Positions 19,974 to 28,981 of a DNA stretch of 56,755 bases are shown piece after piece. The DNA comes from Desulfoscipio geothermicus DSM 3669 (GTDB lineage: Bacteria; Bacillota; Desulfotomaculia; Desulfotomaculales; Desulfallaceae). The stretch lies in assembly GCF_900115975.1 (NCBI RefSeq), contig NZ_FOYM01000024.1, positions 1 to 56,755 on the forward strand, in the 5' to 3' direction. Position numbers and translations under genes: made by a program. The notes under the pieces were generated by a model. It made no database searches and was not told the DNA's origin. It saw only the letters and a list, made by a program, of their open reading frames with translations. The stretch's first letter is position 1; every line of letters begins with the position of its first letter.

Positions 19974-20564
19974 GGCCTTTTTATGCCTGCTCTCCCTGGC
20001 AACCTTGTTCAATCCTGCTACAATGGTATTGGTAATCTTCATTACCAGGCTGAGGCGGGTGTTTTGCAATACCAGGTATTCCATAAAACCGCCTACATTT
20101 ACAATGCCGGTAATATAAATTTGACCCACGGAGGGTAAAGACTTGTTAACACCGGCGCCAGGCTGCAACGATCCGTCACCGATATTGATGCACCCGACAT
20201 TTTCCAAGCTGCCAAGGCAGGCATCAACGGCTATAATAAACGGGTCGCTGTATTGTTTGTTGATCATATCCAGATATTCCTGTAAATTACCGGCATGCAC
20301 CGGCTGGTCCAGGGTACCGTAAATTTGAAACAGGTCTTGATTTTGATATTCCAACTGGGTGCCAACCAGCGGTCCCAGACAATCGCCGGTTGACCGGTCG
20401 GTGCCGATACACAATAATATCACGGGGCCGGTATGCAGCGCTTCATAACGGGTTAGTTTATCCATTAAAGCAAGGTATATTTTCTCCGTTGCCAGCTGAT
20501 CATCAACATGTATTTTAATTTTAGGCATAGAATGTTGTTTTATGAGTTGCTTTGCCACAGCCAT
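19962..20564 (-). CDS. yyaC: Spore protease-like YyaC (DUF1256)
   Basis: 200 residues. The motif CIGTDRSTGDCLGPLVGT, the later AVDACLG and GIVNVGGFMEYLVLQNTR are typical of YyaC, a relative of the germination protease GPR found only in endospore formers. AGAGGTG lies upstream of the ATG. It is the one chromosomal gene in the window that is transcribed towards the origin. The vicinity of parB is also its location in Bacillus subtilis. Confidence 0.9.
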   Translation of the reverse strand: MAVAKQLIKQHSMPKIKIHVDDQLATEKIYLALMDKLTRYEALHTGPVILLCIGTDRSTGDCLGPLVGTQLEYQNQDLFQIYGTLDQPVHAGNLQEYLDMINKQYSDPFIIAVDACLGSLENVGCINIGDGSLQPGAGVNKSLPSVGQIYITGIVNVGGFMEYLVLQNTRLSLVMKITNTIVAGLNKVARESRHKKARSC

Positions 20565-20693
20565 AATATATCACCTCTTTGTTTAAAAAAACAAACTAAT
20601 ATATTTATTCCCTTAAACTTATGGCTTTATTCCTTTTTTGTAAAAAATTAATTAACTGGTGCATAAGATCATTAGAGGATGGAGGTGAAATAG

Positions 20694-21755
20694 CTGTCGT
20701 TAAATAAACAAATTTCAATATTAAAAGTTATTGCCATGTATATGGGTGCGGTTATAGGCGCGGGTTTTGCCTCAGGCCAGGAAATTATGCAGTTTATTAC
20801 TTTGCATGGCCTGAACGGGTTAAAGGAAGTTGTTCTGATAACCGCATTATTCGCTTATCTGGGAGCATCAATACTTTACCTTTCAGTAAAACTAAGCACG
20901 GATAATTACTTGGCACTAATTAATTATTTACTGGGTAAAAAAGTGGGAAAAATGTTGGATTTATTAAGCATGTTGATGCTTTTCGGCGGTTTGAGCGTTA
21001 TGCTGTCCGGCAGTGGAGCGATATTCAGCGAACACTTTAACATTAGTGCAAAATTTGGAATATTTATAGTAGTGGTGATAAATTGCTTTATTTTGCTGGG
21101 TGGTTTGAACGGTGTGGTACTGGTAAATGCGGTGTTGGTGCCCATAAAAATTATAGCTATTCTAATTATATCATTATTAATCTTACAGGCTGAAAATACT
21201 TCGTTTGTACAAAATAATGCCGTGCTGTTTACGGGAGCGGTAACGGGTCACTGGTTATGGTCGGGGGTACTGTATGTGTCGTATAATATGATTCTGGTTG
21301 TGGCCGTCTTAACCACACTGGGAAAAAGCATCACCAAAAAGGTAGCATTATGGGGCGGCGTAGCCGGCGGCGCTAGTCTGGGAATTATAGCCGGAATCAT
21401 GTATCTGGCCGGGCTCAGTTTGTATCCAGAAATTATCAATTACAAAGTGCCCATGTTATATATGGCCGGCAAGGTGGGTCAAGGATTTAAATATATTATG
21501 GGTGTATTGATCTGGCTGGCTATTTTAACCACAACGGTGGCCAATGCCCACGGGTTCGCTGCCCGCATGGCTGACGCGGGAAGTAAAAATTACAAAATAA
21601 TTGGTATCGGCGCAACTTTGCTGGCCGTTCCACTGGCAGGAATGGATTTTGACCGGCTGGTGGGCACCATATATCCTTTATTTGGTTATGCCGGTTTATT
21701 GTTAATGTTATTCTTAATAATGGCACCCCTGCTGGTGGTGCGGCGCAGGCAGTAA
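20694..21755 (+). CDS. YkvI family membrane transporter, probable CTG start
   Basis: 353 residues with about ten membrane segments. The first, MYMGAVIGAGFASGQEIMQF, contains the glycine-rich unwound helix typical of YkvI proteins of the APC/LeuT superfamily; the substrate is unknown. The first ATG (20736) would begin at the very start of that helix and has no ribosome-binding site. A GGAGGTG (20681-20687) points instead to CTG at 20694, which is preceded by an in-frame TAG. Confidence 0.82.
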   Translation: MSLNKQISILKVIAMYMGAVIGAGFASGQEIMQFITLHGLNGLKEVVLITALFAYLGASILYLSVKLSTDNYLALINYLLGKKVGKMLDLLSMLMLFGGLSVMLSGSGAIFSEHFNISAKFGIFIVVVINCFILLGGLNGVVLVNAVLVPIKIIAILIISLLILQAENTSFVQNNAVLFTGAVTGHWLWSGVLYVSYNMILVVAVLTTLGKSITKKVALWGGVAGGASLGIIAGIMYLAGLSLYPEIINYKVPMLYMAGKVGQGFKYIMGVLIWLAILTTTVANAHGFAARMADAGSKNYKIIGIGATLLAVPLAGMDFDRLVGTIYPLFGYAGLLLMLFLIMAPLLVVRRRQ

Positions 21756-21833
21756 ACCAAATAATCAAAAAACTGACAGGTAAAAAATATTAACAGAAAG
21801 AATAATTATAATGAGGAGGTGAAGCAGGCTATT

Positions 21834-22553
21834 ATGAACTGGTTGGATTGGTTAATGTTGTTGATTATTTTCTTTTCAGCCTGGCGCGGGCTGCACACCG
21901 GATTTATAGCCGGCGCGGCCGGGCTGGCAGGTCTGGTGCTGGGATTGGCGGCAGCCTTCATCGGGTATGCGCCGCTGGCATTGTATATGGAAAACCGGTG
22001 GGGTTGGGGAGGCGCCATCGCTACATTTATTAATGATAAACTACCTCTTTCCGTGCTGGATGAATTAATCAAGAATGATTATATGAATAACCTGCAAATT
22101 ACGGTGCCGGGCGTCAAAGCCACGGGCTATATAACAAACATGGTGTATCAGGCAGCCATGTCAATTCTGGAGATAATATCCTTTTTATTACTGTTGGTGG
22201 CGGTATCCCTGCTGGTGAAAATTGTATTGCGCATGTTTTCCGGGGCGGTGGCGCATACATTTTTCAGCCCGCTGGATCGCTTTGGCGGGTTGTTGTTGGG
22301 AGTGGTAAGGGGGCTTGTAATTATCACGTTAATGGCGATTCTTCTAGAGCCTTTGCAGGCCACCGGTGCGGCGCCGGTTCAAGGAGATCCGGGCTTTTTG
22401 GGACGGGCCGTCGCCGGATCCGCGCTGATGCCGTATGTATGGCATCTTTTGAATATATTAAATATGCATATACCAGCCTGGCAATCCCTGGGGGATATAT
22501 TTAAATCCGGCGGGAGTAATTATATATATCCCGGCCATACTAAAACATCATAA
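21834..22553 (+). CDS. CvpA family membrane protein
   Basis: 239 residues. The N-terminus MNWLDWLMLLIIFFSAWRGL followed by GFIAGAAGLAGLVLGLAAAF is characteristic of CvpA-like proteins, which have four membrane segments. The family was named for colicin V production, but its exact role is unsettled; stress and septation have been proposed. GGAGGTGA lies eleven bases before the ATG; a GTG inside that site gives a longer frame and is rejected. The M18 peptidase gene follows. Confidence 0.85.
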   Translation: MNWLDWLMLLIIFFSAWRGLHTGFIAGAAGLAGLVLGLAAAFIGYAPLALYMENRWGWGGAIATFINDKLPLSVLDELIKNDYMNNLQITVPGVKATGYITNMVYQAAMSILEIISFLLLLVAVSLLVKIVLRMFSGAVAHTFFSPLDRFGGLLLGVVRGLVIITLMAILLEPLQATGAAPVQGDPGFLGRAVAGSALMPYVWHLLNILNMHIPAWQSLGDIFKSGGSNYIYPGHTKTS

Positions 22554-22574
22554 CTATGGGTTGGAGGTTGACCG

Positions 22575-23972
22575 ATGAGTAAAAAGGGCCAACTGGCTTA
22601 CAGTAGGAAAAATGTTTGGGAAAAAATCAGTGAACTCGAAAAAAAATCGGTATTAAGCATGGGTGAAGATTACAAGCAGTTTATCAAACAGGCCAAAACG
22701 GAACGGGAAACTATTTATTTGATTAAGGAATTTGCCGAGAACAACGGTTTTAAACCGCTGCAGGGAATATCAGGCCCGTTAAAACCCGGTGATCGCGTGT
22801 ACGCCGCATTACGCAATAAATCGATGGTCATGGCCGTAATGGGCAGCCGCCCGCTGGTTGAAGGAGCTAATATTATCGGAGCGCATGTGGACAGCCCGCG
22901 CTTGGATCTAAAAGTTCACCCGCTGTATGAAAAAAGCGATCTGGCTTTATTGGAAACCCACTATTACGGGGGTATAAAAAAGTATCACTGGCTGGCGCTG
23001 CCGCTGGCGTTACACGGAGTGGTATTTCGCAAAGACGGCATTCAAGTGAATATTTGCATTGGCGAAGAGGAAGGCGACCCGGTATTTACCGTAACCGACC
23101 TGCTGCCCCATCTGGCCCGGGAGCAGGCGGAGAAAAAGGTATTGGAGGCTTTCCCGGGTGAAAGCTTGGATGTTCTGTGCGGGAGCCTGGCGGTCAACGA
23201 CCGGGAAGTCAAAGAAAGGGTCAAGGAAACAATCCTGGACCACCTGCATGAAAAATATGGTATAATAGAAGAAGATTTGGTTAGTGCCGAATTGGAGTTG
23301 GTCCCGGCGGTGGCTCCGCGGGATATCGGTTTTGACCGTTCCATGATAGGCGCATACGGGCAAGACGATCGAGTATGCGCTTATGCGCAAATGATGGCCA
23401 TTAATGGCGTTAACTTGCCCAATCGCACGGCAGTGGGCATATTTACCGATAAAGAAGAAATCGGCAGTGTTGGGAACACAGGCATGCAAGCCAGCTTTTT
23501 TGCTAATATTATGGCAGAATTATTGGAAAAAAGTACCGGTAAATATAATGAGTTGCTGCTGCGCCGGGCCATGAATGCTTCCCGGGCATTATCAGCCGAT
23601 GTCAATGCGGCTTTAGACCCCAACTTTGAGGAAGTGATGGAAAAGAATAACGCCGCGCGGCTGGGATGCGGTGTAGTCATTACCAAGTATACCGGTTCCG
23701 GCGGCAAAAAGGGGGCCAACGACGCCCACGCCGAATATATGGCGCTGGTCAGAAAAATATTTAATGATCATAACGTTATCTGGCAAACCGGCGAACTGGG
23801 CAAGGTTGACCAGGGTGGCGGCGGGACCATAGCTTATATGCTGGCTGAGTACGGGATGGACGTAGTGGATTGCGGAGTGGCATTGCTGGGGATGCATTCA
23901 CCGTTTGAAGTGAGCCACAAGGCCGATATTTACATGATGCACCAGGGTTACCGGGCCTTTTTTCTGTCATAA
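22575..23972 (+). CDS. M18 family zinc aminopeptidase
   Basis: 465 residues. Metal and catalytic residues can be seen in GAHVDSPRLDLK (His about 103), GAYGQDDRVCAYAQM, FTDKEEIGSVGNTGMQ and GMHSPFEVSHKAD near the end. The family removes N-terminal aspartyl or other residues from peptides in the cytoplasm. GGAGG precedes the ATG. It belongs to the plus-strand group after the CvpA gene. Confidence 0.92.
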   Translation: MSKKGQLAYSRKNVWEKISELEKKSVLSMGEDYKQFIKQAKTERETIYLIKEFAENNGFKPLQGISGPLKPGDRVYAALRNKSMVMAVMGSRPLVEGANIIGAHVDSPRLDLKVHPLYEKSDLALLETHYYGGIKKYHWLALPLALHGVVFRKDGIQVNICIGEEEGDPVFTVTDLLPHLAREQAEKKVLEAFPGESLDVLCGSLAVNDREVKERVKETILDHLHEKYGIIEEDLVSAELELVPAVAPRDIGFDRSMIGAYGQDDRVCAYAQMMAINGVNLPNRTAVGIFTDKEEIGSVGNTGMQASFFANIMAELLEKSTGKYNELLLRRAMNASRALSADVNAALDPNFEEVMEKNNAARLGCGVVITKYTGSGGKKGANDAHAEYMALVRKIFNDHNVIWQTGELGKVDQGGGGTIAYMLAEYGMDVVDCGVALLGMHSPFEVSHKADIYMMHQGYRAFFLS

Positions 23973-23990
23973 AACAACGGGGGTCGGTCT

Positions 23991-24188
23991 ATGTTTGTTA
24001 AATATAATATAGGGGACGTTGTTAAAATGCGCAAGCAGCATCCCTGCGGCGGAGATGAGTGGGAGGTTATGCGTACAGGTGTGGATTTTCGTATCAGGTG
24101 TACAACCTGCGGCCGGGTAGTTATGCTACCCCGGCCCAAGTTTGAGAAAAGCGTGAAAAGAATAGTGCAGCCGAAAGCCGAATATTGA
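23991..24188 (+). CDS. DUF951 family protein (YyzM-like)
   Basis: 65 residues, small and basic, with the family pattern YNIGDVVKMRKQHPCGGDEW, then RIRCTTCGRVVMLPRPKFEK. The cysteines suggest a zinc-binding fold. The function is unknown; these genes commonly lie just before rpsF or in the parB-rpsF region of Firmicutes, as here. Confidence 0.92.
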   Translation: MFVKYNIGDVVKMRKQHPCGGDEWEVMRTGVDFRIRCTTCGRVVMLPRPKFEKSVKRIVQPKAEY

Positions 24189-24240
24189 ATGCATTGCAAA
24201 TTCCCATATCATAATAATAGTTGTTGCAAGACCAAATTCC

Positions 24241-24269
24241 TTGCTACGGCTAAATAATTATGCTATAAT
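24241..24269 (+). promoter_or_regulatory. Promoter for the rpsF operon
   Basis: TTGCTA, a 17-base spacer and a perfect TATAAT, followed by a leader of about 95 bases containing the S6:S18 motif. Confidence 0.7.
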
Positions 24270-24311
24270 TTTATAGTTAAAGCTGAAACTGGCCTAAAAT
24301 GCATATTTTAT

Positions 24312-24351
24312 GGACCTACCCTGCTCTACCGAACAGTAGGGCCTTATGTCC
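24312..24351 (+). ncRNA. S6:S18 ribosomal-protein leader
   Basis: The rpsF leader holds a two-part hairpin: an outer GGAC/GTCC stem and an inner CCCTGCT/AGTAGGG stem with a loop containing CCGA. A CCG in the loop is the known recognition feature for the S6:S18 complex, which feeds back on rpsF-ssb-rpsR. It lies just upstream of the rpsF ribosome-binding site. The match is by eye. Confidence 0.65.
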
Positions 24352-24371
24352 AAAGGGAGGAGGTGAGCATT

Positions 24372-24659
24372 GTGCGCCAGTACGAATTGGTATTTATTCT
24401 TAAAACAAACCTGGATGAGGAAGCCACCGAGGCGGTAATCGACAAAGTAAAGGGTATAATTGAAAATAATGGCGCCGAGGTAACCAAGCTTGACAAGTGG
24501 GGCAAGCGCAGGTTGGCTTACGAAATTAAGCATACCCGCGAAGGTTATTACGTGATAATAAACTTCAAAGGCGAGCCGGCGGTGGCCGGTGAACTGGACC
24601 GGATCCTGAAAATTACCGATGAAGTTTTAAGACATATAATTGTGCGTAATGATGATTAA
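24372..24659 (+). CDS. rpsF: Ribosomal protein S6
   Basis: 95 residues from the GTG at 24372, with GGAGGTG six bases upstream; an in-frame GTG at 24363 overlaps that site. The start MRQYELVFIL and the motif KWGKRRLAYEIKHTREGYYV are diagnostic for bS6, which forms a heterodimer with S18 in the small subunit platform. First gene of rpsF-ssb-rpsR. Confidence 0.96.
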   Translation: MRQYELVFILKTNLDEEATEAVIDKVKGIIENNGAEVTKLDKWGKRRLAYEIKHTREGYYVIINFKGEPAVAGELDRILKITDEVLRHIIVRNDD

Positions 24660-24706
24660 AGATGTAACCAGAGATAGATTTACTTACACCGGGGCGGTGA
24701 TTAAAA

Positions 24707-25129
24707 ATGTTAAATAGAGTAATATTAATCGGCCGGCTGGCTCAGGACCCCGAACTACGCTACACACCGAATGGCGTACCGGTGGCCACCTTTACCCTGG
24801 CGGTGGGTCGCCAGTATACCAACCGGCAGGGTGAACGTGTGGAAGCTACCGACTTTATTGATATTGTTGTGTGGCAAAAATTGGCGGAAACTTGTACCAA
24901 TCATCTGGGCAAAGGAAGGCTGGTGGCCGTCGAGGGCAGGTTACAAGTTCGTTCTTATGATGACAGCCAGGGGATTCGCCGCAAGGCGGCCGAGGTTGTG
25001 GCAAACGATGTGCGCTTTTTGGATTGGCCTAAAGAGGCCCGGGGATCATCCACTGGTGGAAGTAAAACAACAGAAGGAGAAAATTTTGCCAGTGAAATAA
25101 GCTTTAACGAGGATGAAATTCCGTTCTAG
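24707..25129 (+). CDS. ssb: Single-stranded DNA-binding protein
   Basis: 140 residues. The OB-fold begins [20 protein letters not shown] and contains [12 protein letters not shown] and the [15 protein letters not shown] segment. A short flexible linker leads to the acidic tip NEDEIPF, through which partner proteins bind. It lies between rpsF and rpsR as in most Firmicutes, so it is linked to S6:S18 control. Confidence 0.97.
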   Translation: MLNRVILIGRLAQDPELRYTPNGVPVATFTLAVGRQYTNRQGERVEATDFIDIVVWQKLAETCTNHLGKGRLVAVEGRLQVRSYDDSQGIRRKAAEVVANDVRFLDWPKEARGSSTGGSKTTEGENFASEISFNEDEIPF

Positions 25130-25140
25130 GAGGGAAGACT

Positions 25141-25371
25141 ATGAGACGCGAGCGTGGGCGCCGGGGCAAAAAGCGTATTTGCAGCTTTTGCGTTGATAAA
25201 ATGGATAAAGTTGATTATAAAGATGTGCCGCGTTTAAAAAAATTTATCACTGAAAGGGGTAAAATTTTACCCCGGCGCATTTCCGGCAATTGTGCCAGGC
25301 ACCAGCGGATGCTGACTGTAGCAATCAAAAGGGCTCGTAATATTGCCCTGTTGCCCTTTACAGCAGAATAA
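25141..25371 (+). CDS. rpsR: Ribosomal protein S18
   Basis: 76 residues. The motif [22 protein letters not shown] followed by [14 protein letters not shown] is diagnostic for bS18. The cysteines in CSFC and NCARH indicate the zinc-binding form. GGAGGGA lies upstream. The operon's terminator follows. Confidence 0.97.
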   Translation: MRRERGRRGKKRICSFCVDKMDKVDYKDVPRLKKFITERGKILPRRISGNCARHQRMLTVAIKRARNIALLPFTAE

Positions 25372-25400
25372 ATAGTACATGTTAATAGGTGTATTTAATA

Positions 25401-25430
25401 GGGGAACATGGGTTCCCCTTCCTTTGTTTT
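25401..25430 (+). terminator. Terminator after rpsR
   Basis: GGGGAAC-ATGG-GTTCCCC hairpin followed by TTCCTTTGTTTT. Confidence 0.7.
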
Positions 25431-25558
25431 GTACACTTGGTACGACGGGTAACAAATAACAGGATACACCTGCTTCGCCCGGGCAGGAAAAGCGGTTTAT
25501 GTGCAGAACTATAATACAATTGTGTAATAAAAATATAACGAGGTGGTTCCCCGGACTT

Positions 25559-26533
25559 ATGGATAAGTATCCGAATGTGCCAGAAACAGTCATAGTGGCC
25601 ACCGTCACGGCCCTGCTGGGATTGCTGGGCCTTTATATTACGCCGGTGTTTTTTTTGACTTCCTTGATTTTGCCGGTGCCGCTGGCATATTTGATTTTAA
25701 AAAGGGATTTGAGGCATGGCCTGCTGGCTTTAATGATGTCTACGGTTATGTTGATGTTTGCCTTTACTCATATTAAGGCAGCGTTGCTGATGGTGCTGCA
25801 GTTCGGCCCGCCGGGCGTTATTGTAGGATTGCTGCTCAAGAACAGGGTGACGGTGTCTAAAAGTATCAATGTATTATTCTTTTGGGCACTGGTGGCCGCG
25901 GCAGTCAACCTGATAATCAGCTTCGCGGTCAATGACGCCGGCACAGCCAAGGTAGCGCATGAATTCCGGGCAACTATGGATCAAATGGCCCGGGTGTACA
26001 TGCAAAACGGTATCATGGACGAATCCGGCAGGCAGCAGTTTATGGCCGCCGCCGAGCAGATCGCCCGGTTGGTGCAAACATTTATCCCCGGCAGCGTGGT
26101 GGTCTGGAGCTTGATCATGACGCTGGCAAGTTATTTTATAACCAGGTATATCATGCACAGGTTGGGCTTGGCGCAAACCGAAAAGTTTGACTTTGCCAAG
26201 TGGCAATTGCCGTGGTACTCTACATGGCTGGTAATAACCGGCCTGGCCCTTACTCTGGGGGGCGATGAGTTGGCAATAAGCACCATGGGAATAGTGGGCA
26301 AAAATATACTTTATATTGCGGCATTTGTATTTTTTGCGCTGGGCACTGCTGTACTGACATACTTTATGCAAGTTTGGAAGGCTTCCCGGGTTGTCAAAAT
26401 AATCATTATTGTGGTTCTGACATTGTACTTGCCTTTTACCATTACCATGACGCTGGCGTGCGGTGTGGTGGACCCGCTGGTCAACTTGCGCCGGTTGACC
26501 GCCAACGGAGATGAGGGGATCAAAGGGGGTTAA
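25559..26533 (+). CDS. DUF2232 membrane protein (YybS-like)
   Basis: 324 residues from the ATG at 25559; a longer frame from 25499 would add 20 non-hydrophobic residues, but GAGGTGG lies after that codon, which favours the shorter form. About eight membrane segments, in two groups separated by a charged loop (HEFRATMDQMARVYMQNG). This fits the DUF2232/YybS family, of unknown function, conserved near rplI. In Bacillus the next gene is gdpP; here rplI follows directly. Confidence 0.85.
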   Translation: MDKYPNVPETVIVATVTALLGLLGLYITPVFFLTSLILPVPLAYLILKRDLRHGLLALMMSTVMLMFAFTHIKAALLMVLQFGPPGVIVGLLLKNRVTVSKSINVLFFWALVAAAVNLIISFAVNDAGTAKVAHEFRATMDQMARVYMQNGIMDESGRQQFMAAAEQIARLVQTFIPGSVVVWSLIMTLASYFITRYIMHRLGLAQTEKFDFAKWQLPWYSTWLVITGLALTLGGDELAISTMGIVGKNILYIAAFVFFALGTAVLTYFMQVWKASRVVKIIIIVVLTLYLPFTITMTLACGVVDPLVNLRRLTANGDEGIKGG

Positions 26534-26537
26534 AAAC

Positions 26538-26984
26538 ATGCAGGTAATTCTTCTGGAAGATGTGAAAAAGCTCGGTGAAAAGGGCAAAGTGGTGAACGTG
26601 GCGGAAGGCTACGCTCGCAATTATTTGATACCCAAAGGATTGGCCGTGGAAGCTTCCAAGGGTAGAATGAAAGACCTGGAAAAACAAAGAGCTATTCAGG
26701 CGGAAAAAAAGAAACAAATTGAGGAAAAAGCCCGGGAACTGGGCAACCGGCTTGACGGGTTGAAATTAACCATACAAGCCAGGGTGGGTGACGCGGGCAA
26801 ACTCTTCGGGGCCATTGGCAATAAGGATATTGCCGGCGCCTTGAAAGAAAAACACGGGCTTGAGGTGGATAAGAAAAAAATCATTGTAAAAAACCCCATT
26901 AAAGCACTGGGCGAATATCCCATTATCATTAAATTGCACCCGGCGGTACAGGTGGAAATTAACTTGGAGGTAGTGGCGGAGTAG
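26538..26984 (+). CDS. rplI: Ribosomal protein L9
   Basis: 148 residues from the ATG with AAGGGGG seven bases upstream. The N-terminal domain MQVILLEDVKKLGEKGKVVN and VAEGYARNYLIPKGLA is diagnostic for bL9; the long connecting helix (about 40-75) and C-terminal domain (VGDAGKLFGAIGNKDIAGAL) follow. It starts four bases after the DUF2232 stop. Confidence 0.97.
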   Translation: MQVILLEDVKKLGEKGKVVNVAEGYARNYLIPKGLAVEASKGRMKDLEKQRAIQAEKKKQIEEKARELGNRLDGLKLTIQARVGDAGKLFGAIGNKDIAGALKEKHGLEVDKKKIIVKNPIKALGEYPIIIKLHPAVQVEINLEVVAE

Positions 26985-27029
26985 TTTTTCGAAACAGGCC
27001 GAAACTGACATTAAGGAGATTTGACAGCA

Positions 27030-28955
27030 ATGAAAAGTTTTCTGGAAAAAATCAAGGGTAAAAACGAATTGGGCACCAACTTCAGGGAACAGGAACAACT
27101 ACGGCGACAGGTGAGTTCTCTTTACAACATCATGACGGACATATACGGTTCGGACAAAATCGTACTGCGGGCCGGTAAGCTGGGCGTGCTGCAGATGATG
27201 CGATCCGAGTATTTGCCCGAGCGAGTGTTGGCCCTGCAGAAAATTGTTCTTGAAGACCCTACATTGGATACCGTACCTGAGCCGGAACATATACGGGACA
27301 TTCTGGATGAATTAGAAAATGAAATTGCTGACATCATAGCGCGTCGCGCCGTGGAAGACGAACTGGAAAAAAAGATTAACGAGCGCTTGCAGCAACGGCA
27401 TGAAGATTACGTGCGCGAAATAAGAATGCAAATTGTAAAGGAGAACACCGGCCCGGAAAATGCCCAAACCTTGAAAAAACTGGCTATTCTTGAAAAACTG
27501 GAACAAAAAAACCTGGTGCGTTCCGCCCTGGATGTGCTCCGGCCGTCCAGCCTGGATGAGATTGTCGGCCAGGAGCGCCCGGTGCGGGCTTTGCTTTCCA
27601 AGCTGGCCTCACCGTTTCCACAGCATATTCTGCTTTACGGCCCGCCCGGAGTGGGTAAAACAACCGCTGCCCGGATCGCTTTGGCGGCGGCGCGCGACTT
27701 AAAATATAGCGCATTTGCTGCCGGGGCGCCCTTTGTAGAAGTTAACGGCACCACCTTGCGCTGGGACCCGCGCGAGGTTACCAACCCGCTTTTGGGCTCG
27801 GTGCACGACCCCATTTACCAGGGCGCACGTCGCGACCTGGCGGACAGCGGGGTACCCGAACCCAAACCCGGTCTGGTGACGGACGCGCACGGGGGTGTGC
27901 TTTTTATAGACGAGATCGGTGAATTGGACCTGATTTTACAAAACAAATTGCTCAAGGTGATGGAAGACAAACGGGTATTTTTTGAATCGTCATATTACGA
28001 CCCTTTAGACAACAATGTTCCCCGGTATATTAAAAAGCTGTTTGAAGAAGGCGCGCCGGCTGATTTTATCCTTATCGGGGCCACCACCCGAGAGCCCGAG
28101 GAAATTAACCCGGCCATCCGCAGCCGGTGCACGGAAATATTTTTTGAGCCGCTGACGCCCGCGGATATCTGTCAGATAGTCCGGCAGGCCGCCCGGAAAT
28201 TAAACGCACCCATGGATAACGGTGTGGCTGAAGTAATTGCCGAATATACCATTGAAGGGCGCAAAGCGGTTAATATACTGGCTGATGCCTATGCGCTGGC
28301 CTGCCATAAAGTTGTTGACGGGCAAGAACCGGTGATCACGCTGGCGGAAGTATATGAAGTTGTTCAAGTGAGCCGGCTGACTCCCTATATAACCCGGCGT
28401 TCCAGCGCCAACCACGAGGTGGGCAGGATATTCGGTCTTGGAGTGGCGGGATTTGTCGGTTCAGTGCTGGAAATCGAAGCAGTGGTATTTCAGGCCCGGC
28501 GCAAGGATGGCGGGGTCATCCGGTTCAATGAAACAGCGGGCAGCATGGCCAGGGATTCGGTATTCAACGCCGCCTCCGTGCTCCGTAAATTAACCGGGCG
28601 CGATCTGAACGAATACGACGTGCACGTTAATGTGGTCGGGGGCGGGCGGATTGACGGCCCGTCAGCGGGTGCGGCCATTTCCCTGGCCATATACAGCGCC
28701 CTGGAAAACCGCCCCATTCCCCAAAATATAGCCGTAACCGGTGAACTGTCCATTCAGGGCCGGGTCAAGGCGGTCGGCGGGGTGCCGGAAAAAATTTACG
28801 GTGCCAGGCAGTGTGGCATTGAAACGGTGTTTGTGCCCCGGGAAAATGAAAAGGATATACCCGCCGATACCCGCGGCGTCAAGGTGGTCCCGGTACAGAC
28901 GCTGGAGGAAATAATTGCGTCAATTTATCCGACAGCCAAGGAAATGGTTAATTGA
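27030..28955 (+). CDS. lonC: ATP-dependent protease LonC
   Basis: 641 residues. A charged, partly coiled-coil N-terminus (about 1-165) precedes an AAA+ domain with Walker A YGPPGVGKT near residue 205 and Walker B GGVLFIDEIGEL near 290. The C-terminal Lon-type serine-lysine protease domain has GGGRIDGPSAGAA (catalytic Ser about 545) and GRVKAVGGVPEK (Lys about 582). This architecture fits LonC, found in Firmicutes and thermophiles, rather than the LAN-domain LonA. AAGGAGAT lies nine bases before the ATG. It sits between rplI and dnaB. Confidence 0.9.
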   Translation: MKSFLEKIKGKNELGTNFREQEQLRRQVSSLYNIMTDIYGSDKIVLRAGKLGVLQMMRSEYLPERVLALQKIVLEDPTLDTVPEPEHIRDILDELENEIADIIARRAVEDELEKKINERLQQRHEDYVREIRMQIVKENTGPENAQTLKKLAILEKLEQKNLVRSALDVLRPSSLDEIVGQERPVRALLSKLASPFPQHILLYGPPGVGKTTAARIALAAARDLKYSAFAAGAPFVEVNGTTLRWDPREVTNPLLGSVHDPIYQGARRDLADSGVPEPKPGLVTDAHGGVLFIDEIGELDLILQNKLLKVMEDKRVFFESSYYDPLDNNVPRYIKKLFEEGAPADFILIGATTREPEEINPAIRSRCTEIFFEPLTPADICQIVRQAARKLNAPMDNGVAEVIAEYTIEGRKAVNILADAYALACHKVVDGQEPVITLAEVYEVVQVSRLTPYITRRSSANHEVGRIFGLGVAGFVGSVLEIEAVVFQARRKDGGVIRFNETAGSMARDSVFNAASVLRKLTGRDLNEYDVHVNVVGGGRIDGPSAGAAISLAIYSALENRPIPQNIAVTGELSIQGRVKAVGGVPEKIYGARQCGIETVFVPRENEKDIPADTRGVKVVPVQTLEEIIASIYPTAKEMVN

Positions 28956-28981
28956 ATAATTGAGTCAGGTGATGATGGTTT

